DNA of 64,000 nt. Origin: Microcella alkaliphila (lineage in GTDB: Bacteria; Actinomycetota; Actinomycetes; Actinomycetales; Microbacteriaceae). The notes under the pieces are model-generated. The model worked only from the letters and a program-made list of their open reading frames with translations. It did no database searches and was not told the DNA's origin. Positions 7,350-15,532 of the stretch are shown here, piece after piece. Where the stretch lies: positions 310,001 to 374,000 of the forward strand of contig NZ_SGXT01000013.1 in the NCBI RefSeq assembly GCF_004216855.1, given 5' to 3'. The first letter of the stretch is position 1; every line of letters starts with the position of its first letter. A program made the position numbers and the translations under genes.

Positions 7350-8127
7350 GCTCCAGCCCACGGCAGCCGCAGCGCGGCGATGGCTGCCAGGTGCGCTCGG
7401 TGCGTGCGCCCGTCTCCGTGTCGAGGCGCACCTGGTGCGTGGCACGCTCGGCGAGCATGCGCACGACCTCGAGTGCCGCCTCGGTCGCGGCCAACTCGGT
7501 GTCGGCCGAGGCCCTTGTGCGCCACAACTGCGGGCTGATTGCCGCCCAGGCGGGGTCGGCGTCGGTGCGCTGCTGCTCGACGCAGGCGATGCACGGGGTG
7601 AGGCCGGGGTCGACGAGCGGGCCGATCGTCACGGCCAGCTCGCCGAACACGACGGGCACGTGCAGGAGGTCGCGGTTCAGCCACCGCAGGTGTTCGAGCG
7701 GGTCGACCACGTGGTGGCTGACGAGCACCGCTGCGGCGATACCCGCGGTATCGAGTGCCTCGCCGGTCGCACCCGTGACGACGCGAAAGCCGGCGCTGGC
7801 GAGCAGCCCCGCAATGCGCGCGGTGGCCGGAACCGCACCGACGACGGCGACGCGCGGTCGAGCCACCGGCTCGGGCGGGGGAGCGAGCGCCGGCTGAATG
7901 GCCGCCACGAGCCGCTCGACCCGGTCGAGACGCACTCCGGCGAGTTCGGCGAGCACGTCGAGCCCGTCGCGAGTGACGCCGGTCGCGAGCGCCCCGAGCA
8001 GGCGAGCCTCGCCGTCACCGATGTCGTCGATCACCGCGACGACCGGGTCGACGCCCAACTGAACGGTGTGCGGGTCACGCCAGACGAGGGCTCTGCGCGG
8101 GTCGAGTCGGAGGATCATGGCGCACAT
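7318..8127 (-). CDS. E1-like/cyclodehydratase-type protein (TOMM leader-binding-like)
   Basis: This 269-residue protein looks like the ThiF/E1-like partner of YcaO cyclodehydratases (the TIGR03882 kind of family). An N-terminal region of about 85 residues could be a RiPP-recognition-like winged helix. A Rossmann-like strand PRVAVVGAVPATARIAGLL (91-109) follows, then GPLVDPGLTPCIACVEQ (169-185) with Cys179/Cys182, and a C-terminal PRCGC (251-255) with Cys253/Cys255, so four cysteines suited to one structural zinc. The start may be ATG 8127 or ATG 8118. No YcaO gene, precursor peptide or dehydrogenase is nearby, so it is an orphan. It overlaps the uvrD2-like gene end by 32 bp. Confidence 0.7.
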   Translation of the reverse strand: MCAMILRLDPRRALVWRDPHTVQLGVDPVVAVIDDIGDGEARLLGALATGVTRDGLDVLAELAGVRLDRVERLVAAIQPALAPPPEPVARPRVAVVGAVPATARIAGLLASAGFRVVTGATGEALDTAGIAAAVLVSHHVVDPLEHLRWLNRDLLHVPVVFGELAVTIGPLVDPGLTPCIACVEQQRTDADPAWAAISPQLWRTRASADTELAATEAALEVVRMLAERATHQVRLDTETGARTERTWQPSPRCGCRGLELSGVTPIAAG

Positions 8128-8173
8128 GATGCGCCTGGCGTGCTAGCCGCAGCGCGGGTTGTGCACAGCCCCG

Positions 8174-9571
8174 CTACGCGGTCGGCTCGTCGCTCGACGG
8201 CGGCTCCTCCGGAGCCTCGCCCGGCCCGCGCTCGACAGGCCGGTCACCCTCCCCAGCGAGCAGGTCGCTGAGCGCCTTGTCGAGGGCGTCGGGCTCGGCG
8301 TCGCCCTCCGTCATCGACCGGATGCGCGCATCCGGGTCATCGATGTCGGCTGCGGTCGGCATGAGGTCGGGGTGGGCCCAGAGGGCGTCGCGAGCGTCGG
8401 TTCCCACCGCGTCGGTGACCTGACGCCAGAAGGCGGCGGCCTCGCGCAGTCGTCGCGGTCGCAGTTCGAGCCCGACCAGAGTGGCGAAGGCGCGCTCGGC
8501 GGGGCCGCCGGATGCGCGACGGCGGCGCACCGTCTCGGCAACCGCGTCGGCCCGGGGGATGCGCGTGGTCGCGTCGGCCGTGACCACATCGACCCAGCCC
8601 TCGATGAGCGCCAGGGTCGTCTCCAGGCGGGCGAGCGCCTGTTCCTGCTCGTCGCTCTTCGGCGGAATGAGCGCACCACTCGTGAGCGCCTCGCGGAGGC
8701 TTTCGGGGTTCTGCGGGTCGAAGTCGGCGGCGAGCGACTCGATGCGCTCGGTGTCGATCGTGATGCCCCGCGCGTAGTCGGTGATGGCGCTGATCAGGTG
8801 GGCCCGCAGCCAACGCGCGTGCCGGAACAGCCGGGCGTGGGCGAGTTCACGCACCGAGAGGTAGAGCTGTACCTGGTCGACGGGAATGTCGAGGTCGGTG
8901 CCGAACGCGGTGACGTTCTGCGGCAGCAGTGCCGCCTGCACGTCGGTCTCGTCGCGGCCCGGCAAGAGCGGGATTCCGATGTCGCCACCGGAGACGACCT
9001 CCGCCGAGAGGCGGCCGACGATTTGCCCGAGCTGCAGCGCGAAGAGGGCGCCGCCCACCTGTCGCATCATCTGGGAGGCGCCAGCGAGCATCCCCTTCAA
9101 CTCTTCCGGGACCTGCTCGGCGAGCACTTCGGTGAGCGAGTCGGCGATGGAGGTCGCGACCGGCTCGGCGAGCTCGGTCCACACGGGCATCGTCTGGTGC
9201 GCCCACTCGGCGCGGGTGAGCAGCGCCGGCTCGCTCGTCAACTGGGTGATGCTGGTCGCTTCGTCGAGCCACAGTGCGGCGACGCTGAGTGCCTGGCGCA
9301 GGCGGTCGAGGTCGAGCTGGGCGGTGCGGGTCGAGCCTTCGGCAGCGATGCGCCCCGCCTCGTCCCGCGCGTTTTGCCAGTCGATGCCGTCGCCCGTGGA
9401 TTCCATGGCCTTCCGCAGCTGGCCCATGAGGCGCGCCATCATCACCGGGTCTGCGGGCAACCCCGCGGCGCCGGCGAGCTTCGACGGGTCGATGTCGCCC
9501 TCCCCGGAGAGGAACTTGCGCATCATGTCGCGGAACTCGTCGTCGTTCGCCCCGAGGGGGTTCTCAGCCAT
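8174..9571 (-). CDS. Zincin-like DUF2342/TIGR03624 family protein, putative metal-dependent hydrolase
   Basis: This 465-residue member of an actinobacterial family is often labelled zinc-dependent metalloprotease or putative hydrolase. The N-terminal MAENPLGANDDEFRDMMRKF and the GGALFALQLGQIVGRLSAE segment are characteristic. A helix VRELAHARLFRHARWLRAH in the C-terminal half supplies a Glu and two His in a zincin-like arrangement, though not a canonical HExxH. The acidic, Pro-rich tail of about 30 residues looks disordered. ATG 9571 is chosen because AGGA lies just upstream; an in-frame ATG at 9676 would overlap the divergent control region. It is divergent from the PDZ-Lon protease, an association seen in other actinobacteria. 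Its substrate is unknown. Confidence 0.8.
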   Translation of the reverse strand: MAENPLGANDDEFRDMMRKFLSGEGDIDPSKLAGAAGLPADPVMMARLMGQLRKAMESTGDGIDWQNARDEAGRIAAEGSTRTAQLDLDRLRQALSVAALWLDEATSITQLTSEPALLTRAEWAHQTMPVWTELAEPVATSIADSLTEVLAEQVPEELKGMLAGASQMMRQVGGALFALQLGQIVGRLSAEVVSGGDIGIPLLPGRDETDVQAALLPQNVTAFGTDLDIPVDQVQLYLSVRELAHARLFRHARWLRAHLISAITDYARGITIDTERIESLAADFDPQNPESLREALTSGALIPPKSDEQEQALARLETTLALIEGWVDVVTADATTRIPRADAVAETVRRRRASGGPAERAFATLVGLELRPRRLREAAAFWRQVTDAVGTDARDALWAHPDLMPTAADIDDPDARIRSMTEGDAEPDALDKALSDLLAGEGDRPVERGPGEAPEEPPSSDEPTA

Positions 9572-9684
9572 GGTTCCTACGCTAATGCGGTTGCCGGGCG
9601 CAGCACCCGGGCGTTCGCCGTAGGCTGACCGGGTTCCCAGTGGCGCCTCAGCCCCCGCCGCAGAAACGTTGATCAAGGAGACGC

Positions 9685-10797
9685 GTGAGCTTGTTCACCG
9701 ACGACGACGCGCGCGTCGAACAGACGGTACGCCGGGGCGGTCGCCGCGTCGGCCTCCTCATGATGGCCGTCACCGTCTTCGGGATGCTCGGGCTCGCGAT
9801 TTTGCCCTCGCCGTACGTCATCGAACGGCCCGGCCCCGTCATCGACACCCTGGGTTCTGTGACGGTCGACGGTGTTGACGTTCCCCTCATTGAGATTCCC
9901 GACGAGCCGACGTATCCCACCGATGGGTCGCTCAGTCTGTTGACGGTGAACGTGCTCGGAAACCCCGAGAACTCACCGAGCTGGTTCGAGGTCATGCGCG
10001 CCTGGGTGACACCATCGCAGTCCGTCGTGCCCGTCGACCAGGTGTTCCCGCCCGGGGTGTCCACCGAGGAGCGCCGCGAGCAGAGCCGCATCGACATGGA
10101 GAACTCGCAGCAGGAAGCCGTCGCTGCCGCCCTGCGTGCGATCGGTGAGCCGTACGAGAGTCGCCTCGTCGTGGTCGACCTGCTCGAGGGGAGCCCCGCG
10201 GCTGACGTCATCGAACCCGACGACGAGATCGTCGCGGTCAACGGTGTCGCCGTGCGGGATGTGACCGCGCTGCGTGCCGAGATCGCCCGCAACGGTGTGG
10301 CGGGAGCGGCCGACGTGACGATTCGCCGCGACGGTACCGAGCAGTCGGTGCCGATCACCCCGGTGCTGTCGGAGGGCACCGACCGGGTTCCGGTGATCGG
10401 GGTCCTGATCGCCGGCCAGTACGAATTCCCCATTGACGTGCGCATTCAGCTTGAGAACGTCGGCGGACCGAGCGCGGGAATGATCTTCGCCCTCGGCATC
10501 ATCGACAAGCTCACACCGGGGTCGCTCTCGGGCGGAGCTGAGGTCGCGGGCACCGGCACGATTGCCGCCGACGGCTCGGTCGGTCGCGTCGGAGGAGTGG
10601 TGCAGAAGATGCACGGAGCGGTCGGCGTGGGAGCCGATGTCTTTCTTGCCCCGCTCGCGAACTGCGGCGAAATCTCGGGCAACATTCCGGGCGACTTGGA
10701 CGTCTACCCGGTCGCCTCCCTCAACGAGGCTATCGCGGTGTTGCAGGCCATCGAGTCGGGGGCGCCGACCGACGATTTCGCTCGCTGCGGACAGTAG
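9685..10797 (+). CDS. Membrane-anchored PDZ-Lon (S16) serine protease
   Basis: This 370-residue protein has one N-terminal membrane segment (about 21-41), a YVIERPGPVIDTLG segment typical of YlbL-like proteins, a PDZ domain (about 155-230, DLLEGSPAADVIEPDDEIVA) and a C-terminal Lon proteolytic domain. The catalytic dyad is visible: Ser263 in GGPSAGMIFAL and Lys308 in GRVGGVVQKM. It has no ATPase domain, so it probably cuts substrates at the outer membrane face. GTG 9685 has AAGGAG (9675-9680) upstream. It is divergent from the zincin-like gene and precedes the UPF0182 gene by 75 bp. Confidence 0.9.
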   Translation: MSLFTDDDARVEQTVRRGGRRVGLLMMAVTVFGMLGLAILPSPYVIERPGPVIDTLGSVTVDGVDVPLIEIPDEPTYPTDGSLSLLTVNVLGNPENSPSWFEVMRAWVTPSQSVVPVDQVFPPGVSTEERREQSRIDMENSQQEAVAAALRAIGEPYESRLVVVDLLEGSPAADVIEPDDEIVAVNGVAVRDVTALRAEIARNGVAGAADVTIRRDGTEQSVPITPVLSEGTDRVPVIGVLIAGQYEFPIDVRIQLENVGGPSAGMIFALGIIDKLTPGSLSGGAEVAGTGTIAADGSVGRVGGVVQKMHGAVGVGADVFLAPLANCGEISGNIPGDLDVYPVASLNEAIAVLQAIESGAPTDDFARCGQ

Positions 10798-10872
10798 GGG
10801 CTTGCCGGGGAGTGCCAAGCTTTCTCCCACTAGTCTGAAAGGGAGTGCCCACCTACCCCGGGAGTCCCCGAC

Positions 10873-13782
10873 GTGACGTCCACAGCAACGCCGCCCCAGA
10901 ACCGCTCGAGGTCGACCCTCGCGATCTCCGCCGGAATCCTCGCGGCGCTCGTCATCCTGTTCTTCGTATTCGCCAACTTCTACACCGACATCCTCTGGTA
11001 CGACCAGCTCGGATTCCTCAACGTTCTCACCACGCGGTGGATCGCGACGGGTGTCATGTTCCTCGTTGGCTTCGTCGCGATGTTCCTGCCCGTATGGCTG
11101 AGCCTCCAGCTCGCCTACCGCACGCGGCCGATGTACGCGAAGCTCTCCTCCCAGCTCGACCGCTACCAGGAGGTCGTCGAGCCGCTGCGTCGCGTGGCGA
11201 TGCTGGGTATCCCCGGCGTGCTCGGGCTTTTTGGCGGCGTCGCGGCGGCCAGCAGCTGGCCCGTCGTCTTGCAGTGGCTAAACCGCACCCCGTTCGGCAT
11301 CGCTGACCCCGAGTTCGGCTTTGACGTCGGCTTCTTCGTCTGGGAGCTGCCGTTCTGGCGCGGCATCATCGCCTTCGCCTCGGCTGTCGTCTTGCTGTCG
11401 CTGCTCGCGGCCGCCGCGACGGGCTACTTGTACGGATCGATCCGCGTCAACGGCCGCGAGATCCGCATCAGTCGCACCGCACGCATCCAGCTGGCGATCA
11501 CCGGTGGTTTGTACGTGGCCCTGCAGGGCGTGTCGATCTGGTTTGACCAGTACGCCGCAGCCGTAGAACCGAGCGTCGGCTTCCTCGCCGCCGGTGCGGG
11601 CTTCACTGAGGTGAACGCGACCATCCCGGGCCGCGCGATTCTCGCCGGCATCGCCGTCGTCGTTGCGATCCTGTTCTTCATCACGGCGGTCATCGGTCGC
11701 TGGCGCCTGCCCGTCATCGGTACGGCCCTCCTCGTGATCAGCGGCCTCATCATCGGCAGCGGCTACCCGGCCCTCGTGCAGCAGTTCCAGGTCGTGCCGA
11801 GCGAGCGCGAGCTCGAGGCTCAGTTCATCCAGCGGAACATCGACTTCACCCGCGATGCCTACGGTCTCGCCGACATCGTCGAGGTCCCGTACAACGCGGT
11901 GACCGAGGCGGAGGCGGGCGCCCTGCGCGAAGACGCCGAGACCACGGCGAACATCCGCATCATCGACCCCGCGCTGGTCTCGCCGGCGTTCGCGCAGCTC
12001 GAGCAGTTCCGCCAGTACTACCAGTTCCCGCGCTTCCTCGACGTGGGTCGCTACGAGATCGACGGCCAGACGCAAGACACGGTTCTCGCCGTGCGCGAGC
12101 TGAACCCTGACGGCCAGTCGGCGCAGAACTGGGTCAACCAGCGAATCGTCTTCACCCACGGCTACGGCCTCGTGGCCGCCTTCGGCAACCAGCGCTCCGA
12201 CGACGGTCAGCCGGTCTTCCTCGAGCAGGGCATTCCGGTGGGTGGTGTGCTCACCGAGCAGCTCGGTGAGTACGAGCCGCGCATCTACTTCGGCGAGTTC
12301 TCTCCGACGTACTCGATCGTCGGCGCGCCGGAGGGAGCCGAGCCTCAAGAGCTCGACTTCCCCGCCGAGGGCGAGGTGGGCAGCGACGAGAACATCGACG
12401 CGTCGGGCAACGCTCGCTACACCTTCACCGGTGACGGCGGCCCTGCGCTCGACAACGTCTTCAAGCGCCTCATCTACGCCATCACGTTCCAGTCGACCGA
12501 GATCCTTCTGTCGAACCAGGTGAACGACCAGTCGCAGATCCTCTACGACCGCGACCCGTTGACCCGCGTGCAGCGTGCCGCGCCGTACCTGACGCTCGAC
12601 AACGACCCATACCCGGCGATCATCGACGGACGCATCAAGTGGATCGTCGACGGCTACACGACGACGGCGAACTACCCGTACTCGACCTCTGTTGCGCTGT
12701 CGGCGGCGATCGCCGACACGTACACACCGGCGCCGCAGTTCCCGATCGACAACATCAACTACATCCGTAACTCGGTGAAGGCGACGGTCGACGCATACGA
12801 CGGCTCCGTGACGCTGTACGCGTGGGACACGGAAGACCCTGTTCTGCAGACGTGGCAGAGCATCTTCCCGAACACGCTCGAGTCGGCCGACGAGATGTCG
12901 GACGCGCTGCTCAGCCAGGTGCGGTACCCGAGCGACCTGTTCAAGGTGCAGCGCAACATCCTCGGCCGCTACCACGTGACCGAGCCGGGCTCGTTCTTCG
13001 CCACCGACGACGAGTGGCGCACCCCGAACGACCCGGTGTCGAACCCGAACGCGCCGACGCTGCAGCCCCCGTACTACCTGACGATGCAGGTTCCGGGCAG
13101 CGACGACCCGTCGTTCACGCTGTACTCGACGTTCATCCCGGCGGCAACCGGCGAGAACCAGCGCAACGTGCTCTTCGGCTACCTCGCCGCGAACGCCGAC
13201 GCGGGCGACGACTACGGCAAGCTGACGCTGCTGCGTCTGCCGCGCCAGACGACGATCCCCGGCCCCGGACAGGTGCAGGCCCAGTTCGACTCCGACGCCA
13301 ACGTCGGCCAGCAGCTGAACCTGCTGCGTCAGGGTCAGACCGAGGTCATCAGCGGAAACCTGCTGACGCTCCCCGTGGGTGGCGGACTGCTCTACGTGCA
13401 GCCCGTCTACGTGCAGTCGACGGGTGACACGAGCTTCCCGCTCCTGCGTCGTGTGCTCGTGTCCTTCGGTGAAGAGATCGCGTTCGAAGACACGCTCGAT
13501 CAGGCGCTCGATGTGCTGTTCGGCGGAGACTCGGGTGCCATCGCCGGTGACGGCGATGTCGAGCCGACCGACCCGTTGCCGACTGAGCCGACGGAGCCGA
13601 CCGACCCGTCGACGCCGGCGCCGCCGATCGACCCGAACGCGTTGCAGCAGGCGCTCACCGACGCGCGTGACGCACTGCTTGAGCGCGAGGCGGCGTACCG
13701 CGCCAACGACCTCGTCGCGGCGGCACAGGCGGATGCACGTCTCCAGGAGGCTCTGGAGCGGGCGATCGCACTGAGCGACTAG
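10873..13782 (+). CDS. UPF0182 (COG1615) family large membrane protein
   Basis: This 969-residue protein is typical of the UPF0182 family, found almost throughout actinobacteria with unknown function. The first roughly 310 residues hold about seven membrane helices, including the conserved YTDILWYDQLGFLNVLTTRW. The rest is predicted extracytoplasmic and carries family motifs such as NYIRNSVKATVDAYDGSVTL. The tail (about 895-930) is a Pro/Thr/Glu-rich linker followed by an Ala-rich helix. The GTG start has no strong Shine-Dalgarno; TAGTCT at 10831-10836 may be its -10. A hairpin terminator follows. Confidence 0.92.
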   Translation: MTSTATPPQNRSRSTLAISAGILAALVILFFVFANFYTDILWYDQLGFLNVLTTRWIATGVMFLVGFVAMFLPVWLSLQLAYRTRPMYAKLSSQLDRYQEVVEPLRRVAMLGIPGVLGLFGGVAAASSWPVVLQWLNRTPFGIADPEFGFDVGFFVWELPFWRGIIAFASAVVLLSLLAAAATGYLYGSIRVNGREIRISRTARIQLAITGGLYVALQGVSIWFDQYAAAVEPSVGFLAAGAGFTEVNATIPGRAILAGIAVVVAILFFITAVIGRWRLPVIGTALLVISGLIIGSGYPALVQQFQVVPSERELEAQFIQRNIDFTRDAYGLADIVEVPYNAVTEAEAGALREDAETTANIRIIDPALVSPAFAQLEQFRQYYQFPRFLDVGRYEIDGQTQDTVLAVRELNPDGQSAQNWVNQRIVFTHGYGLVAAFGNQRSDDGQPVFLEQGIPVGGVLTEQLGEYEPRIYFGEFSPTYSIVGAPEGAEPQELDFPAEGEVGSDENIDASGNARYTFTGDGGPALDNVFKRLIYAITFQSTEILLSNQVNDQSQILYDRDPLTRVQRAAPYLTLDNDPYPAIIDGRIKWIVDGYTTTANYPYSTSVALSAAIADTYTPAPQFPIDNINYIRNSVKATVDAYDGSVTLYAWDTEDPVLQTWQSIFPNTLESADEMSDALLSQVRYPSDLFKVQRNILGRYHVTEPGSFFATDDEWRTPNDPVSNPNAPTLQPPYYLTMQVPGSDDPSFTLYSTFIPAATGENQRNVLFGYLAANADAGDDYGKLTLLRLPRQTTIPGPGQVQAQFDSDANVGQQLNLLRQGQTEVISGNLLTLPVGGGLLYVQPVYVQSTGDTSFPLLRRVLVSFGEEIAFEDTLDQALDVLFGGDSGAIAGDGDVEPTDPLPTEPTEPTDPSTPAPPIDPNALQQALTDARDALLEREAAYRANDLVAAAQADARLQEALERAIALSD

Positions 13783-13796
13783 CACCACATCGCGGG

Positions 13797-13844
13797 CCCC
13801 CGGCGGGAGCGGGCAGAACGTGTGTTCTGTCCTCCAGCCGGGGG
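13797..13844 (+). terminator. Hairpin terminator after the UPF0182 gene
   Basis: The outer arms cccccggc (13797-13804) and gccggggg (13837-13844) and the inner arms cagaac (13814-13819) and gttctg (13824-13829) form an interrupted but long hairpin 15 nt after the stop codon. There is no strong U-tract, so termination may be partial. Confidence 0.6.
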
Positions 13845-13920
13845 TTCCCCGAGTTGGGACTGCTCACCCCAGATTCGGACCTCTAGGGTCTTTCATAGGG
13901 GCTGGGAAAGGGAATGTCTC

Positions 13921-14313
13921 ATGGTCACCATCGACCGTCAGGCAGAATCGATCACTATGGGGGAACACGACGACTTCGTCGCACGTTTCGCGACCGTGCA
14001 CGGCGCGCTTGAGCAGTTCGCGTGCGTTGCCGTCGCGTCGCTCATGGTGTCCGAGGCGCGCATCGAGTTGCAGACCGACGCCGGTCGTCTGACGCTCGCC
14101 GCTTTCGGCGACCCGGTCGATCGTCCCGCCTACCGCTTCGAGGTTCCGATTCGCGCGCTCACCGGCGAAACCATCGCGTACTTCATCGTGCTCGACCCGA
14201 ACGCGCGCGAGACGAACGGATTCGACCTCGAAGTGATCTACAAGCTCGCCGACAGTGCTCAGCGCAAGCTGATGCTCGCCTGGAGCGACGCCGGTCCCCG
14301 ATCCGTTCTGTAG
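13921..14313 (+). CDS. Hypothetical protein, possible truncated GAF-like sensory fold
   Basis: This 130-residue soluble protein opens MVTIDRQAESITMGEHDDF. The middle (about 40-115) alternates strands and helices, with VAVASLMVSEARIELQTDAG and EVPIRALTGETIAYFIVLDP, somewhat like half of a GAF/PAS-type domain, but no diagnostic motif is present. ATG 13921 is preferred because a GGGAAAGGGA purine tract lies about 10 nt upstream; ATG 13957 is an alternative. It stands alone between a terminator and the initiator tRNA gene. I do not recognise a family. Confidence 0.6.
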   Translation: MVTIDRQAESITMGEHDDFVARFATVHGALEQFACVAVASLMVSEARIELQTDAGRLTLAAFGDPVDRPAYRFEVPIRALTGETIAYFIVLDPNARETNGFDLEVIYKLADSAQRKLMLAWSDAGPRSVL

Positions 14314-14332
14314 GCCCCGGGGCCGGCGTCGA

Positions 14333-14363
14333 TTCGACCGCGCCGTTCACCCCGTGGTAGCCT
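14333..14363 (+). promoter_or_regulatory. Probable promoter of initiator tRNA
   Basis: TTCGAC (14333-14338) and TAGCCT (14358-14363) are separated by 19 nt, and the -10 ends 10 nt before the mature tRNA. This is a fair sigma-70 arrangement with a somewhat long spacer. Confidence 0.45.
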
Positions 14364-14373
14364 GGGAGCACGC

Positions 14374-14447
14374 CGCGGGGTGGAGCAGTTCGGTAGCTCG
14401 CCGGGCTCATAACCCGGAGGTCGTAGGTTCAAATCCTGCCCCCGCAA
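14374..14447 (+). tRNA. Initiator tRNA-fMet (CAT)
   Basis: The 74-nt gene folds as a cloverleaf with anticodon CAT at 14408-14410 in loop ctcataa. Two initiator hallmarks are present. The acceptor stem has an unpaired C1-A72 (C14374, A14446), and the anticodon stem ccggg/cccgg contains the three consecutive G:C pairs needed for P-site entry. The T arm carries GGTTCAAATCC. The discriminator is A14447 and CCA is not encoded. Confidence 0.97.
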
Positions 14448-14456
14448 CTCGCTGCG

Positions 14457-14490
14457 AAAGCCCCTCAACCGTCCGGTTGGGGGGCTTTTT
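14457..14490 (+). terminator. Rho-independent terminator after tRNA-fMet
   Basis: The arms aagcccctcaacc and ggttggggggctt pair across a four-base loop and end in five T residues (14486-14490). It is a textbook intrinsic terminator and may also serve the convergent glycosyltransferase gene, since the stem works on both strands with an A-run on the other side. Confidence 0.9.
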
Positions 14491-14495
14491 CGTGG

Positions 14496-15532
14496 CTACA
14501 GGTTCTCCAGCACGCGCTGGGCGACCGCGCAGGTGTCGAGCCAGCTGGGCAGGTCCCGGCCCGCGGCGGCGGATGCCGCGGCCAGCGACATTCGCGCGGC
14601 ATTGTCCGTGAGGAGCGCGCGGAGGCGTCGGCGACGGCAGCGTCATCGCCGACGGGGACGAGCATCCCTGCGTCTGCCGGCACCGTCTCAGGAACTGCGC
14701 CGGTCGCGCACGACACGATCGGCAGGCCCCACGCGAGGGCTTCGTCGAAGACGAGCCCGTATCCCTCGTAGCGGGTCGCGAGCGCGAAGATGCTCGCTCG
14801 GGCATACAGCGCGTCCCGCTCGGCATCCGGCAGTCGGCCAGCGAGCGTCACGCGGCTCCCGAGGCCGAGTTCGGCGTGCAGGCGGGCAAGCTCAGCGACG
14901 TATGGCGGGTCGTACGGGGTGCCGACGATGACCGCCTGCCAGTCGAGGTCGGTGAGGCGCGCGAGCGCGCGAAAAAGCACATCGTGCCCCTTCCGCGGGT
15001 GCTGGATGCCCACGGACAGGATCAGGGGCGGCGCACTCGGCGGTGCGGGCAGGCTCGGCCGGTCGGTGCCGGGGCGCGCGATCGTGATCACCGTCGGGTC
15101 GACGCCGTACTCGGCCGTGAGGATGCGCCCCGTGTGGGAGCTCGGCACGATCACGGCGCGGGCGAGCGCGAGGTTGTCACGCTCGGTGCGGAACAGGTGC
15201 CCGCGGCGCGCATCGTCGAGCCCCTCCTCGTGCGCGAGCGGGTGGTGGATCATCGCGACGATCGGGGCGCGCAGCTCGGCCACGAGCTGTGTGGGCAGGG
15301 AGCCGAAGACGAGACCGTCGACGATGAGCGGCACGTCGGCGCCGATCGCCGCCATCGCCGCAGTCGCGTCGGCTGCGTCGACCGAGGTGGGGTCGGGAAA
15401 CGAGTCGCCCACGCGCAGGTAGGCGACGTCGGTGCCGAGCTCCCGCAAGCCCTCGAGTAGCCGCTTCTCGTACAGGTACCCGCCCGTGACGGTGGTGAGT
15501 TCGCCCGGGATCGCGAAAGCGGCGCGCCTCAC
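14496..15532 (-). pseudogene. GT4-family glycosyltransferase interrupted by a -1 frameshift near its 3' end
   Basis: The main frame from GTG 15532 encodes a GT-B retaining glycosyltransferase: ELTTVTGGYLYEKRLLEGL at the N-terminus, LSVGIQHPRKGHDVLFRAL for the donor domain, and RYEGYGLVFDEALAWGLPIV, the EX7E region. After DDAAVADA the frame becomes meaningless. From about 14627 a different frame continues naturally as LRALLTDNAARMSLAAASAA and ends RVLENL at a TAG at 14496-14498. A missing base around 14622-14627 explains this. Either it is a sequencing error or the gene makes a protein with an altered last 45 residues. Its GTG overlaps the permease stop (GTGA), so it belongs to that operon. 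Confidence 0.8.

Noticed and set aside
7318-8127. Complete RiPP (TOMM) gene cluster
   Set aside because: Only the E1-like protein is present; no YcaO, dehydrogenase, precursor or transporter is nearby.
11278-13788. Very long open frame antisense to the UPF0182 gene (836 residues)
   Set aside because: It is Arg/Val/His-rich without domains and mirrors codon-position GC bias of the real gene; typical shadow in high-GC DNA.
14600-14640. Programmed frameshift in the glycosyltransferase gene
   Set aside because: No slippery heptamer or stimulatory structure is evident; a lost base or sequencing error is simpler.
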